DNA of 7,380 bases from Clostridia bacterium. GTDB lineage: Bacteria; Bacillota; Clostridia; DSM-8532. Below are positions 1 through 6,412 of the stretch, piece by piece. Location: NCBI GenBank assembly GCA_026418215.1, contig JAOABT010000297.1:1-7380 (forward strand). The letters run 5' to 3'. A program made the position numbers and the translations under genes. Numbering within the stretch: position 1 is the first letter of the stretch; each line of letters opens with the position of its first letter. The notes beneath the pieces were generated by a model, which did no database searches, was not told where the DNA came from, and saw only the letters and a program-made list of their open reading frames with translations.

Positions 1-77
1 ATCCATACCTATGGGAGACCCTGGGATTGTCTAAAAATGTCGAATTTAAGCGTATTACGCCGAACAAAAAAATTTTA

Positions 78-106
78 TTTTCAACCTTGGAACAGGGTGG
101 TAAAAT
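78..106 (+). promoter_or_regulatory. Promoter of the LacI-type sensor gene
   Basis: A TAAAAT -10 box at 101-106 is preceded by TGG, giving an extended -10 (TGn) element. A TTTTCA -35-like box lies at 78-83, exactly 17 bases upstream. Transcription would start near 113, leaving a very short 5' leader before the start codon at 127. This is pattern matching to the housekeeping sigma consensus; no operator is evident. Confidence 0.55.
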
Positions 107-126
107 GACCGTATAGAAAGAAAACA

Positions 127-1968
127 ATGTTTTTTGAAGGATTTCAGGTGTTTAAAATGAGGGTTGGCTTACTCATAGGTGTTTTTAATAACAGCTATAG
201 CTTAAGTGTCGTCCGTTGGATTTCACAGGAGGTCCAGAACCGGCATGCTAACCTGATTGTGCTTGAAGGCCTTAGTCTCGAAAACAATTCCTCAAAGGAT
301 TACGCCGGAAATACACTCTTCAGACTCATTACCAAAGAGCGTCTTGATGGTCTCATCATCCTGTCGAGCTCCATTTCAACGCATACGAGCAAAGAGCTCG
401 TCGATGATCTTGCACATAGAGTACCTGTCCCCGTCGTCGTGGTTGGACTTGAGGTCGATGGCATAACCTCAATCGTCCTCGACAATACTGCAGGCTTTGA
501 GAAGGTTATCAACCATCTGGTTTCCCATGCCTACAAACATTTGGCCTTAATCAGCGGGCCCATAAGCAATCCCGAATCACTTGCAAGGCGGGATGCCTTC
601 CTGAAAACGGTCTATAAAAATGGTCTTGAGGTGCCCGGCGAATATATTCTCGAAGGGAATTTCGGTTATTTTTCCGGCTACAATCATGCAAAACGATTGG
701 TGCAAGCTGTAAAAAAGAAAGCTATTGATGCCATCGCTTGTGCAAACGACGAAATGGCCTTCGCCGTTATTCGTTGCTTTTCGGAAAGCGGCATTCGTGT
801 TCCCGATGATGTGGCCGTAACAGGCTTCGATGATACCGGTCTATCGGTATTTTTCTCCCCTCCGGTTACAACCGTAAGCCAGCATTTTGACTTGATGGCT
901 AAAAAAGCGGTCACGGCTTTGTTTGAGCTCATGCTCGGCCGAAAAAACGTTCAGGTTCATACCTTTGAGCCTGAATTGGTGGTAAGGAAAAGCTGCGGCT
1001 GCTGTCAGATTGAGGAATCCGGTAAAGAGTCCATGTTTCCTTTTGTGAGCTCTTATCGTCTCAACGGACGGCTCCAACTGCTTAGCCTTGACGAACTATA
1101 TCCGTTCCTCAACAATTATTTGACAACCAATAATATCCTCCAATGCTATATCGTGACCTACCCTGAGCCCCTGGCCTTCGATGAGGTGACGGGTATTCGA
1201 AATGCTCCCAAGGGTCAGATATTCTATGGCTTTTCACAAGGTAAGCAGGTTTTCTACCCCAAGTCTTTCTTATTCACAGATATTTTGCCCTCCCAGCTTT
1301 TAGAGCCTATTAAGGAGTCCATGCTGATTAAGCCCCTCTTTTTTGGGAAAAGTCAATATGGCTTTCTCTTCGTATCGGCGGTTGAGGCTATGGCGCATTT
1401 TATTGAGGACTTGAGCATGGAGCTCTGCCATTACCTTGAAAGCATCAATATGGCAAACGAGAAGCGGAATATTGAAAAGCGGCTTTCAGAGGCCCGCGAG
1501 AGTCTCATGATTTCCAATCGAAAGCTCAATGAGCTTACCGTTAAGGAGAACCTCGATAAGCTCAGCAGCATACGCTACCTTGCGGCAAACATGCTCCAGC
1601 GCCGGAAGGGCAGCTCAGGTGACTATTCTCTCATTCTGGTGGAGATAGATAACTTCAACGAGATCTGTGCCCTGTTTGGTTTTGGGGAGGGCGAATACGT
1701 TATCTACAACGTGTCAAATATTCTTGCCAACTCCATTCGAGAAGATGATTTCCTGTCCCATCAGTCCTGTGAACGCTACGTCATACTGGTGAAAAATATC
1801 CAGGAGGACCCGATCAAAGCCTTCGAGCAGCGCTTCACCCATAAGCTTGCCGATCTTAACAGCAAACATCAAAAGCCTTATTCCATCAGCTTCACCTGGG
1901 GCTCTGCCTATGCTAACATAGAACAGGACTTTGAGACCCGTCTACCAGCTGGCAGAGCGAAGCCTTAA
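127..1968 (+). CDS. LacI-type sensor protein with degenerate GGDEF-like domain, frameshifted at the 3' end
   Basis: As read, 613 residues with no signal peptide, so cytosolic. Residues about 11-288 are a LacI/periplasmic-binding-protein-like sensor fold, with typical stretches such as AIACANDEMAFAVIRCF and VPDDVAVTGFDD, ending in the ELVVRKSCGC segment usual for this group (Cys at 290, 292, 293). Residues about 295-440 form a linker domain, perhaps GAF-like; about 445-475 look like a coiled coil; about 476-606 resemble GGDEF. The signature position reads SCERY (547-551) instead of GGDEF, so diguanylate cyclase activity is not expected. The helix-turn-helix of true LacI repressors is absent. 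A sugar or other small ligand is inferred only from the fold. The start is uncertain: ATG 127 has a weak ribosome-binding site, while GTG 148 sits six bases after GAAGGA. The last seven residues are out of frame with the family; see 1946-2002. The gene stands alone. Confidence 0.85.
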   Translation: MFFEGFQVFKMRVGLLIGVFNNSYSLSVVRWISQEVQNRHANLIVLEGLSLENNSSKDYAGNTLFRLITKERLDGLIILSSSISTHTSKELVDDLAHRVPVPVVVVGLEVDGITSIVLDNTAGFEKVINHLVSHAYKHLALISGPISNPESLARRDAFLKTVYKNGLEVPGEYILEGNFGYFSGYNHAKRLVQAVKKKAIDAIACANDEMAFAVIRCFSESGIRVPDDVAVTGFDDTGLSVFFSPPVTTVSQHFDLMAKKAVTALFELMLGRKNVQVHTFEPELVVRKSCGCCQIEESGKESMFPFVSSYRLNGRLQLLSLDELYPFLNNYLTTNNILQCYIVTYPEPLAFDEVTGIRNAPKGQIFYGFSQGKQVFYPKSFLFTDILPSQLLEPIKESMLIKPLFFGKSQYGFLFVSAVEAMAHFIEDLSMELCHYLESINMANEKRNIEKRLSEARESLMISNRKLNELTVKENLDKLSSIRYLAANMLQRRKGSSGDYSLILVEIDNFNEICALFGFGEGEYVIYNVSNILANSIREDDFLSHQSCERYVILVKNIQEDPIKAFEQRFTHKLADLNSKHQKPYSISFTWGSAYANIEQDFETRLPAGRAKP

Positions 1969-2002
1969 CCAAGCAAAAAAGAACAAGAAGCAGATTATTT
2001 AA
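1946..2002 (+). other. Out-of-frame C-terminal end of the GGDEF-like domain
   Basis: In the next reading frame from 1946 the sequence reads QLAERSLNQAKKNKKQII and stops at TAA 2000-2002. This is the usual last helix of GGDEF domains (pattern LxxADxALYxAKxxGxN). Removing one C from the CC at 1945-1946 joins FETRL directly to QLAERSLNQAK in the family's register. The annotated stop at 1966 is therefore best explained by a one-base insertion, either real or a sequence error. Confidence 0.75.
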
Positions 2003-2012
2003 CCGGAATAAG

Positions 2013-2069
2013 AAAACCCCTGTCATGAAGCCTTTGACATCGTCAAAAAGCTTCGCTGGCAGGGGTTTT
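2013..2069. terminator. Bidirectional terminator between convergent genes
   Basis: AAAACCCCTG at 2013-2022 pairs perfectly with CAGGGGTTTT at 2060-2069. Further pairs lie inside: GAAGC 2027-2031 with GCTTC 2050-2054, and TTTGAC 2033-2038 with GTCAAA 2042-2047, closing on a three-base loop. On the plus strand the stem ends in a T-run followed by AATTTTAT. On the minus strand it ends in TTTTCTTATT. It sits between the sensor gene (+) and the ABC operon (-), so it could serve both. Confidence 0.85.
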
Positions 2070-2178
2070 AATTTTATATTTCTCTGTTGTATTTTGAATG
2101 ATTGACCTAAGTTTACATCCAGGAAAGCTTCTCTGTCCCCGAGACGCCTCCGGTTCTCCCATTGGCTCAGGCTTTGCT

Positions 2179-4002
2179 TTACTGCGCGTAAGCCGCTCTT
2201 TCCTGCTCCTCAATGAGCTGGTTGGTGTAAAGCCTGTAGTAGTAGCCCTTCTTGCGGATAAGCTTCTTGTGTGTTCCTTCTTCAATGATCCGGCCTTTGT
2301 CGATAACCAGAATCCTGTCCGCCGAACGGATGGTGGAGAGTCTGTGGGCAATAATGAAGCTGGTTCTGCCCTCAAGAGCCCTGTTCAAGGCATCCTGGAT
2401 GAGGTGCTCGGTTTCGGTGTCAACCGACGAAGTTGCTTCGTCGAGCACAAACATGCCCGGATTGGACAGAATAGCTCTTGCAAAGGACACAAGCTGCTTC
2501 TGACCAGTCGAGAGTCTGCTTCCGCGCTCGCCCACCTCAGTGTCATAGCCCTTTTCAAGGTTCATGATGAAATCATGGGCATTAACAATCTTGGCTGCCT
2601 GTTCAATGTCTTCATTGGTGGCGTCCTGACGGCCATAGGCAATGTTCTCACGAACAGTTCCGCTAAAAAGGTGCGGCTCCTGAAGCACATACCCGATATT
2701 GGAATACATCCACAGAAGCGGTCTTTCACGGTAGTCTACGCCGTCTACAAGAATAGAACCTTCGGTGGGCTCATAGAAGCGGCAGGCCAGGTTGATGATG
2801 GTTGTCTTGCCGGAGCCGGTCTCACCCACAAGAGCAACCTTCTCGCCTGCTTTGATGGACAGGTTGAAGTTTTCAAGAATATTTCCGCCTTCCTTGTAGC
2901 GGAAGGTCACATCCTTAAATTCAACGTTTCCGGTAAAGGAGGGCCATGCCTCACGGTTTGAATCCAGCATCTCACCAAAATGAGCCGTAACCTTTTCATT
3001 ATCCTGAATATCGTTTTCGGTCTCAAGCAGGGTCACGACGCGCTCTGCCGAGGCCTGCGTATACTGAAGCTCCGTAAATACTCTTGCAAACTGCTTGACA
3101 GGCTCAAAAAACTGTACGGCATAGGAGATAAACAGCACAAGCGTACCATAGCTGGCTGTATAGGCTCTGACCTCATAACCGCCCGTCCAGAGCACAAGCC
3201 CTGTTGCGATGCTTCCCAAAAGCAGAATCAATGGTGTATAGATGGAGGAAATGGTTGCGGCACGGATAGAAAAGTTTCTCATATCCTCTGTGACCTTCTC
3301 AAACTCCTCCAGCATATGATCCTCAGCGCTTAGGGATTTGATGGTCTTAGCGCCGGTGATGCCTTCGTTAAAGGCAGCGGTTATCTGCGAGTTATACTTT
3401 CTGGTCTTTCTGAAATTGTGCAGAATCTTTTTCTGGAAGATCATGCTGATAATGACCAGGAAGGGCACTACAGACAGCACCAGCAGGGCATATTTCACAT
3501 TGGTCAGCAGCATGAAGATGGTCATGAGCACGACCAGGAAGATAGACCAGAAAAAGTCCACCACATGCCAGGATAGTGTTACACCGATACGTCTGATATC
3601 AGAGGTCATACGTGCCATGAGCCATCCTACCGGGGTCCTGTCGTAGTAGGATATCGGAAGCTCCTGCAGCTTCTTGAATGCCGCCTTCCTCATGTCGTAG
3701 GGGATGCTGTGCTCAATCGTTCCGGCATTCTTGATCATCAGCCATACATTGCTGCCTTGAAAGAGGACCATGAAGGCCACAAACAGGCAGAAGGGCACAA
3801 AGTTGGTAAGGCTCTTGGTCACAACAAAGTTATCGATGGCAAACCTTGTAAGGTTGGTGAACAAGGTATCGACCAGGGCTAAAAACAGCATCTGGACGAT
3901 GAGCAGAATAATACCCTTTTTATAGGGTTTGGCGAATACAGCGAGCTTTTTGACGGTGTTCAAGTCTATGCGTTTGCTGTACTCCTGTTCTTCGTAATGC
4001 AT
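2179..4002 (-). CDS. ABC exporter half-transporter, permease-ATPase fusion (consensus catalytic subunit)
   Basis: A 607-residue half-transporter: an N-terminal membrane domain of about six helices (residues about 25-320), then a nucleotide-binding domain. Visible motifs are Walker A GETGSGKTT (393-401), Q-loop in VLQEPHLFSG, signature LSTGQ (497-501), Walker B with catalytic Glu in VLDEATSSVD (Asp521-Glu522) and switch His553. LSTGQ departs from the LSGGQ consensus, while the catalytic Glu is kept. The partner encoded 21 bases upstream has the opposite pattern. In heterodimeric exporters such as TM287/288, LmrCD and BmrCD, this combination means that this subunit's Walker motifs build the active site together with the partner's LSGGQ. 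Likely role is drug or lipid-like efflux across the cytoplasmic membrane; the substrate cannot be read from sequence. The start is ATG 4002, with AAAGGA about 10 bases upstream. Second gene of the operon; the terminator at 2013-2069 follows. Confidence 0.93.
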   Translation of the reverse strand: MHYEEQEYSKRIDLNTVKKLAVFAKPYKKGIILLIVQMLFLALVDTLFTNLTRFAIDNFVVTKSLTNFVPFCLFVAFMVLFQGSNVWLMIKNAGTIEHSIPYDMRKAAFKKLQELPISYYDRTPVGWLMARMTSDIRRIGVTLSWHVVDFFWSIFLVVLMTIFMLLTNVKYALLVLSVVPFLVIISMIFQKKILHNFRKTRKYNSQITAAFNEGITGAKTIKSLSAEDHMLEEFEKVTEDMRNFSIRAATISSIYTPLILLLGSIATGLVLWTGGYEVRAYTASYGTLVLFISYAVQFFEPVKQFARVFTELQYTQASAERVVTLLETENDIQDNEKVTAHFGEMLDSNREAWPSFTGNVEFKDVTFRYKEGGNILENFNLSIKAGEKVALVGETGSGKTTIINLACRFYEPTEGSILVDGVDYRERPLLWMYSNIGYVLQEPHLFSGTVRENIAYGRQDATNEDIEQAAKIVNAHDFIMNLEKGYDTEVGERGSRLSTGQKQLVSFARAILSNPGMFVLDEATSSVDTETEHLIQDALNRALEGRTSFIIAHRLSTIRSADRILVIDKGRIIEEGTHKKLIRKKGYYYRLYTNQLIEEQERAAYAQ

Positions 4003-4023
4003 ATCGGATTCATCCTTTCTAAG

Positions 4024-5826
4024 TTAAACCGCATCGTCAAGGTCATCGCCCAGAGAGCTCTGGATATCCCAAATCTTACGGTAGAGTCCGTTATGTTGAA
4101 TAAGTTCCTCGTGAGAGCCCGATTCCACAATCCTGCCCTTGTCGAGGACCAGGATCTTATCGGCCTCCGCAAGGGTTGTGATGCGGTGGGAGATAATGAT
4201 GGTCGTGGTTTCCTTGCGCCTTTCGCGGAGGGCCTGACGGATCTGGGCATCGGTTTCGGTATCGACGGCGCTCAAAGAGTCATCAAAGATCAGAATGGGC
4301 ACATCGCGCGCAACGGTTCTGGCAATGGCGATTCTCTGACGTTGGCCGCCGGAGAGCGTCACACCTCTTTCACCCACAATAGTGTCGTAGCCCTTCTCAA
4401 ACTCAAGAATGGCATCGTGGACCGACGCTGTCTGAGCCGCCGCATGCACATCATGGTCTTGAACCCTGAAATCGCCAATCTTGATGTTCTCGGTAATCGT
4501 TTTGGAGAACAGGAAGGGCTCCTGGAGCACGATTCCCACATGCTTTCTGATCCATTCCCTGCTAAGCTCACTAAGCTCTACGCCGTCAATCAGGACATGG
4601 CCCTTCTGGTAATCGTACAGCCTTAAAAGAAGGTGAACCAGCGAGCTTTTACCGGAGCCCGTTGAGCCCAGTATGGCTACTGTCTGGCCTTTCTCTACCT
4701 TAAAGCTGACACCATCCAGGACCGGCTTATCTTTTTCATATTCGAAGTGTACATCGTCAAATACGATTTCTCCCTCGATGGGGTGGTCGTTTCGGCCCTG
4801 CTTGTAATCCTCGGGCTTGGCATCAAGTATCTCGTTGATACGCCCAAGAGAGACAAAACACTGGCCCATGAAGCCCATCATCTGTCCCAAGCCGCGCAGC
4901 GGCCACACCAGCATACCAGCGTAGGACGAGAAAGCAATGATGGTACCTATGGTGATATGGCCTTGCGTGGCCCAGTACGTACCAACAGCTATAACAAGGG
5001 CATGCTGGGACATACAAATCAGGTCCGTACCTGCCCAGAAGTTAGCCATCAGACGGACGATTTTCAAGTTGAGCTGTCTGAAGTTCTGGTTCTTTTCGTC
5101 AAATTTATCCATCTCAAACTTTTGAGCTCCAAAGGCCTTGACCACGCGCACACCAGTCAGGTTTTCCTGGAGGGCTGCCGACATGTGACCTTCCGCCTCA
5201 TCAGTCTGTAAAAAGATCTTCATCATATTGATAAAGAATCTCACTGTGATAACAAAGACAATCGGAATCAGGATAATGGAGATCAGGGTGTACTGGGGGC
5301 TCATGGAGAACATGATAATAAGTACCACAATGACCTGCATGATGATCTGCAAGGCTTCCACAAACTGCCCTGAAATAAAGTTCTGGACGGTTTCAATGTC
5401 CGATGTGCAGCGCTGGACAATGTCTCCCGTCTGAGCCTTCACGTGGTAATCGAAGGGTAGGTGCTCCAGATGGTTGAAGAGCTTTTCTCTTACCCGCTTT
5501 GAGGAATTTTGGGCAGCCGCCGCCGAAAGCTTTCCCTTTAAGTACATGAAGGTTCCCTGGAAGACCGTGATTGTAACAAGTGACACGAGTATCAGCCAGA
5601 GATTGTTCCGTAGAAAGGGTAAGCCACCCTGCTGCTGGATGAGTTTGTTCAGCCAGTGCGGCAGGTTCAGGGGTTCCTTCCCGATGATAGAGTCGATGGT
5701 TATTTTAATAACCAACGGCGCTATTGAAGCAAAGACTGTCATCAAAAGGACCGAAATAACGGCCATGACATACGTGCCTTTGCTCCCGTGCATAAAATTG
5801 AACAGAAGCTTGAATTTTTTTAGCAT
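4024..5826 (-). CDS. ABC exporter half-transporter, permease-ATPase fusion (degenerate-site subunit)
   Basis: A 600-residue half-transporter: membrane domain with about six helices (residues about 18-320) and an ATPase domain. Motifs are Walker A GSTGSGKSS (387-395), Q-loop in VLQEPFLFSK, canonical LSGGQ (491-495), Walker B LIFDDSLSAVD with Asp516 where the catalytic Glu should be, and switch His547. The Asp substitution marks the degenerate ATP site of heterodimeric ABC exporters (compare TM287, LmrC, BmrC). It should pair with the product of the gene 21 bases downstream. The start is set at ATG 5826 (MLKKFKLL) because AAGGAGG lies eight bases before it. An in-frame ATG at 5889 would add 21 residues that read through this ribosome-binding site, with no site of its own. 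First large gene of the operon, preceded by a leader peptide gene and a structured leader. Substrate unknown; multidrug-type by family. Confidence 0.93.
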   Translation of the reverse strand: MLKKFKLLFNFMHGSKGTYVMAVISVLLMTVFASIAPLVIKITIDSIIGKEPLNLPHWLNKLIQQQGGLPFLRNNLWLILVSLVTITVFQGTFMYLKGKLSAAAAQNSSKRVREKLFNHLEHLPFDYHVKAQTGDIVQRCTSDIETVQNFISGQFVEALQIIMQVIVVLIIMFSMSPQYTLISIILIPIVFVITVRFFINMMKIFLQTDEAEGHMSAALQENLTGVRVVKAFGAQKFEMDKFDEKNQNFRQLNLKIVRLMANFWAGTDLICMSQHALVIAVGTYWATQGHITIGTIIAFSSYAGMLVWPLRGLGQMMGFMGQCFVSLGRINEILDAKPEDYKQGRNDHPIEGEIVFDDVHFEYEKDKPVLDGVSFKVEKGQTVAILGSTGSGKSSLVHLLLRLYDYQKGHVLIDGVELSELSREWIRKHVGIVLQEPFLFSKTITENIKIGDFRVQDHDVHAAAQTASVHDAILEFEKGYDTIVGERGVTLSGGQRQRIAIARTVARDVPILIFDDSLSAVDTETDAQIRQALRERRKETTTIIISHRITTLAEADKILVLDKGRIVESGSHEELIQHNGLYRKIWDIQSSLGDDLDDAV

Positions 5827-5834
5827 TTCTATAT

Positions 5835-5841
5835 CCTCCTT
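5835..5841 (-). promoter_or_regulatory. Ribosome-binding site that fixes the ABC operon start
   Basis: AAGGAGG on the minus strand, eight bases before ATG 5826. It is a near-perfect anti-16S match and decides the start of the first ABC gene over the in-frame ATG at 5889. The stop codon of a 23-codon open frame (5840-5911) overlaps its first bases. Confidence 0.85.
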
Positions 5842-5911
5842 AAAAACCGGCAAAAGGTGAAAAAACACACGAAATGACGAAAAAGGCAAATGAAAAACAT
5901 CGTTTTATCAT
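5840..5911 (-). CDS. Possible 23-residue second leader ORF (weak)
   Basis: ATG 5911 opens 23 codons starting MIKRCFSFAFFVIS, a basic then strongly hydrophobic peptide. Its TAA (5842-5840) overlaps the AAGGAGG of the first ABC gene, which would suit translational coupling. Against it: only a weak GGTG about ten bases upstream as a ribosome-binding site, and the T-rich composition makes hydrophobic codons by default. It may be chance. Confidence 0.2.
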   Translation of the reverse strand: MIKRCFSFAFFVISCVFSPFAGF

Positions 5912-5975
5912 TTTTTAACGTCACCAACACAAAGTCAGGCTTTGTGGTCTGACTCAGATATAAAACTAGGTTTTA
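5875..5975 (-). promoter_or_regulatory. Structured leader with competing hairpins upstream of the ABC genes
   Basis: Between the leader peptide stop (5990) and the ABC start (5826) the minus-strand RNA can form several hairpins. TAAAAC/GTTTTA pairs 5961-5966 with 5970-5975. AGTCAG/CTGACT pairs 5933-5938 with 5949-5954. CACAAAG/CTTTGTG pairs 5928-5934 with 5940-5946. An AT-only stem pairs AAATGA-AAAAC (5888-5898) with GTTTT and TCATTT (5902-5913, one bulged base), and on the minus strand it runs into GCCTTTTTCG, a weak terminator-like end. The second and third stems share bases and exclude each other, as expected of a two-state attenuator or translation switch. The pairings are seen directly; the switching role is inferred. 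Confidence 0.5.
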
Positions 5976-5989
5976 CGAAAACTAACGAA

Positions 5990-6103
5990 TTAGAATGTTA
6001 GAATGCCGTGGAAACTGGCACGTGAGAGGCTACCGGCGGCCGCGACAATGTCAAACCTATTTTTAAATCTGAACCAAATGGACTTGAACAAATTACTGAT
6101 CAT
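5990..6103 (-). CDS. Leader peptide of the ABC exporter operon (37 residues)
   Basis: ATG 6103 is preceded by AAGGAGG (6111-6117) at a seven-base spacing, the best-placed ribosome-binding site in the window besides that of the ABC gene. The 37-residue product starts MISNLFKSIWFRFKNRF, aromatic and basic, and ends in SFHGILTF before TAA 5990. No membrane segment or signal peptide is clear. It lies just after the operon promoter and about 160 bases before the first ABC gene, with alternative hairpins between. In B. subtilis the heterodimeric exporter genes bmrCD are preceded by the short leader gene bmrB, whose translation controls attenuation in response to ribosome-targeting antibiotics. By analogy this could be a ribosome-stalling sensor. 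I did not recognise the peptide sequence itself. A small functional protein, or a peptide exported by the transporter, is the alternative. Confidence 0.7.
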   Translation of the reverse strand: MISNLFKSIWFRFKNRFDIVAAAGSLSRASFHGILTF

Positions 6104-6147
6104 CTCGCGACCTCCTTCCAATAGAAATAATGATTAGCATATAGTAT

Positions 6148-6175
6148 ATTATACCAAAGAATAGTAAAAAGCAAA
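6148..6175 (-). promoter_or_regulatory. Promoter of the leader peptide-ABC operon
   Basis: On the minus strand TGGTATAAT gives an extended -10 with a perfect TATAAT (6148-6153). A TTTGCT -35-like box lies at 6170-6175, spacing 16 (TTGCTT at spacing 15 is the alternative). Transcription should start near 6141, about 38 bases before the leader peptide ATG. Confidence 0.7.
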
Positions 6176-6179
6176 TGTT

Positions 6180-6207
6180 TTGGCAAGGTGTAATAAATTC
6201 GTAATAC
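6180..6207 (+). promoter_or_regulatory. Divergent promoter toward the lipoprotein remnant and small CXXC gene
   Basis: TTGGCA at 6180-6185 and TAATAC at 6202-6207 are 16 bases apart on the plus strand. The start would be near 6214, just before a perfect palindrome at 6217-6228. It lies back to back with the ABC operon promoter, with a few bases between their -35 boxes. Moderate match only. Confidence 0.4.
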
Positions 6208-6216
6208 TTATATGAC

Positions 6217-6228
6217 AATAACGTTATT
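6217..6228. repeat. 12-base perfect palindrome AATAACGTTATT
   Basis: A perfect inverted repeat at the expected start of the rightward transcript. It could be an operator for a dimeric regulator, but it is short, AT-rich and a single copy, so chance is possible. Confidence 0.3.
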
Positions 6229-6246
6229 AACATACTTGGGGGCATT

Positions 6247-6390
6247 GTGAAGAATCATTGACCAAAAATACTTATGCTTTCTCTCTTATGTGTATTCCTA
6301 TTAATCGGGTGCACCTTAAGAAAAGGAGAAAGCTCGCCTCAGAATAACAAATCTCGCGATCCAATAAAACATTATTGCACGTCTGAATAA
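6247..6390 (+). pseudogene. Broken lipoprotein gene (signal peptide remnant)
   Basis: From GTG 6247 (GGGGG four bases upstream) the frame reads VKNH, then TGA at 6259-6261, then continues in frame as PKILMLSLLCVFLLIGC, a typical lipoprotein signal peptide with lipobox LLIGC (Cys codon 6310-6312). About 25 polar residues follow to TAA 6388. One base change (TTA or TCA to TGA) would explain the stop, and no mature domain follows. Translation could restart at ATG 6274 (38 residues), but that has no ribosome-binding site and a shortened n-region. The small CXXC gene starts 23 bases later. From general knowledge, that family often sits beside thioredoxin-like lipoprotein genes, so this may be the stump of one; that link is inference. 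Confidence 0.5.
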
Positions 6391-6412
6391 AATAAGAGGT
6401 AACAGGTTTCTT

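Noticed and set aside
1..108. Open plus-strand frame from the window edge to TGA 106-108
   Set aside because: About 35 codons with no recognisable protein character, and the -10 box of the sensor promoter lies in it. Probably not the end of a gene.
2105..2165. GC-richer patch with TTCTCTGTCCCC and GGTTCTCCC, recalling sequences that flank some small transposases
   Set aside because: The parts are direct rather than inverted, no transposase is present, and a single copy cannot be called a repeat.
2098..2961. Long plus-strand open frame (287 codons) over the second ABC gene
   Set aside because: It mirrors the ABC ATPase coding strand, has no recognisable domain and no ribosome-binding site; it is an antisense shadow. 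The same holds for the other plus-strand frames over 2179-5826.
5827..5889. 21-residue N-terminal extension of the first ABC gene from ATG 5889
   Set aside because: The extension reads through the AAGGAGG at 5835-5841 and has no site of its own; family members begin like MLKKFKLL.
6259..6261. TGA in the lipoprotein frame as a selenocysteine codon
   Set aside because: It lies in the n-region of a signal peptide, where selenocysteine would have no role, and no SECIS-like hairpin follows closely.
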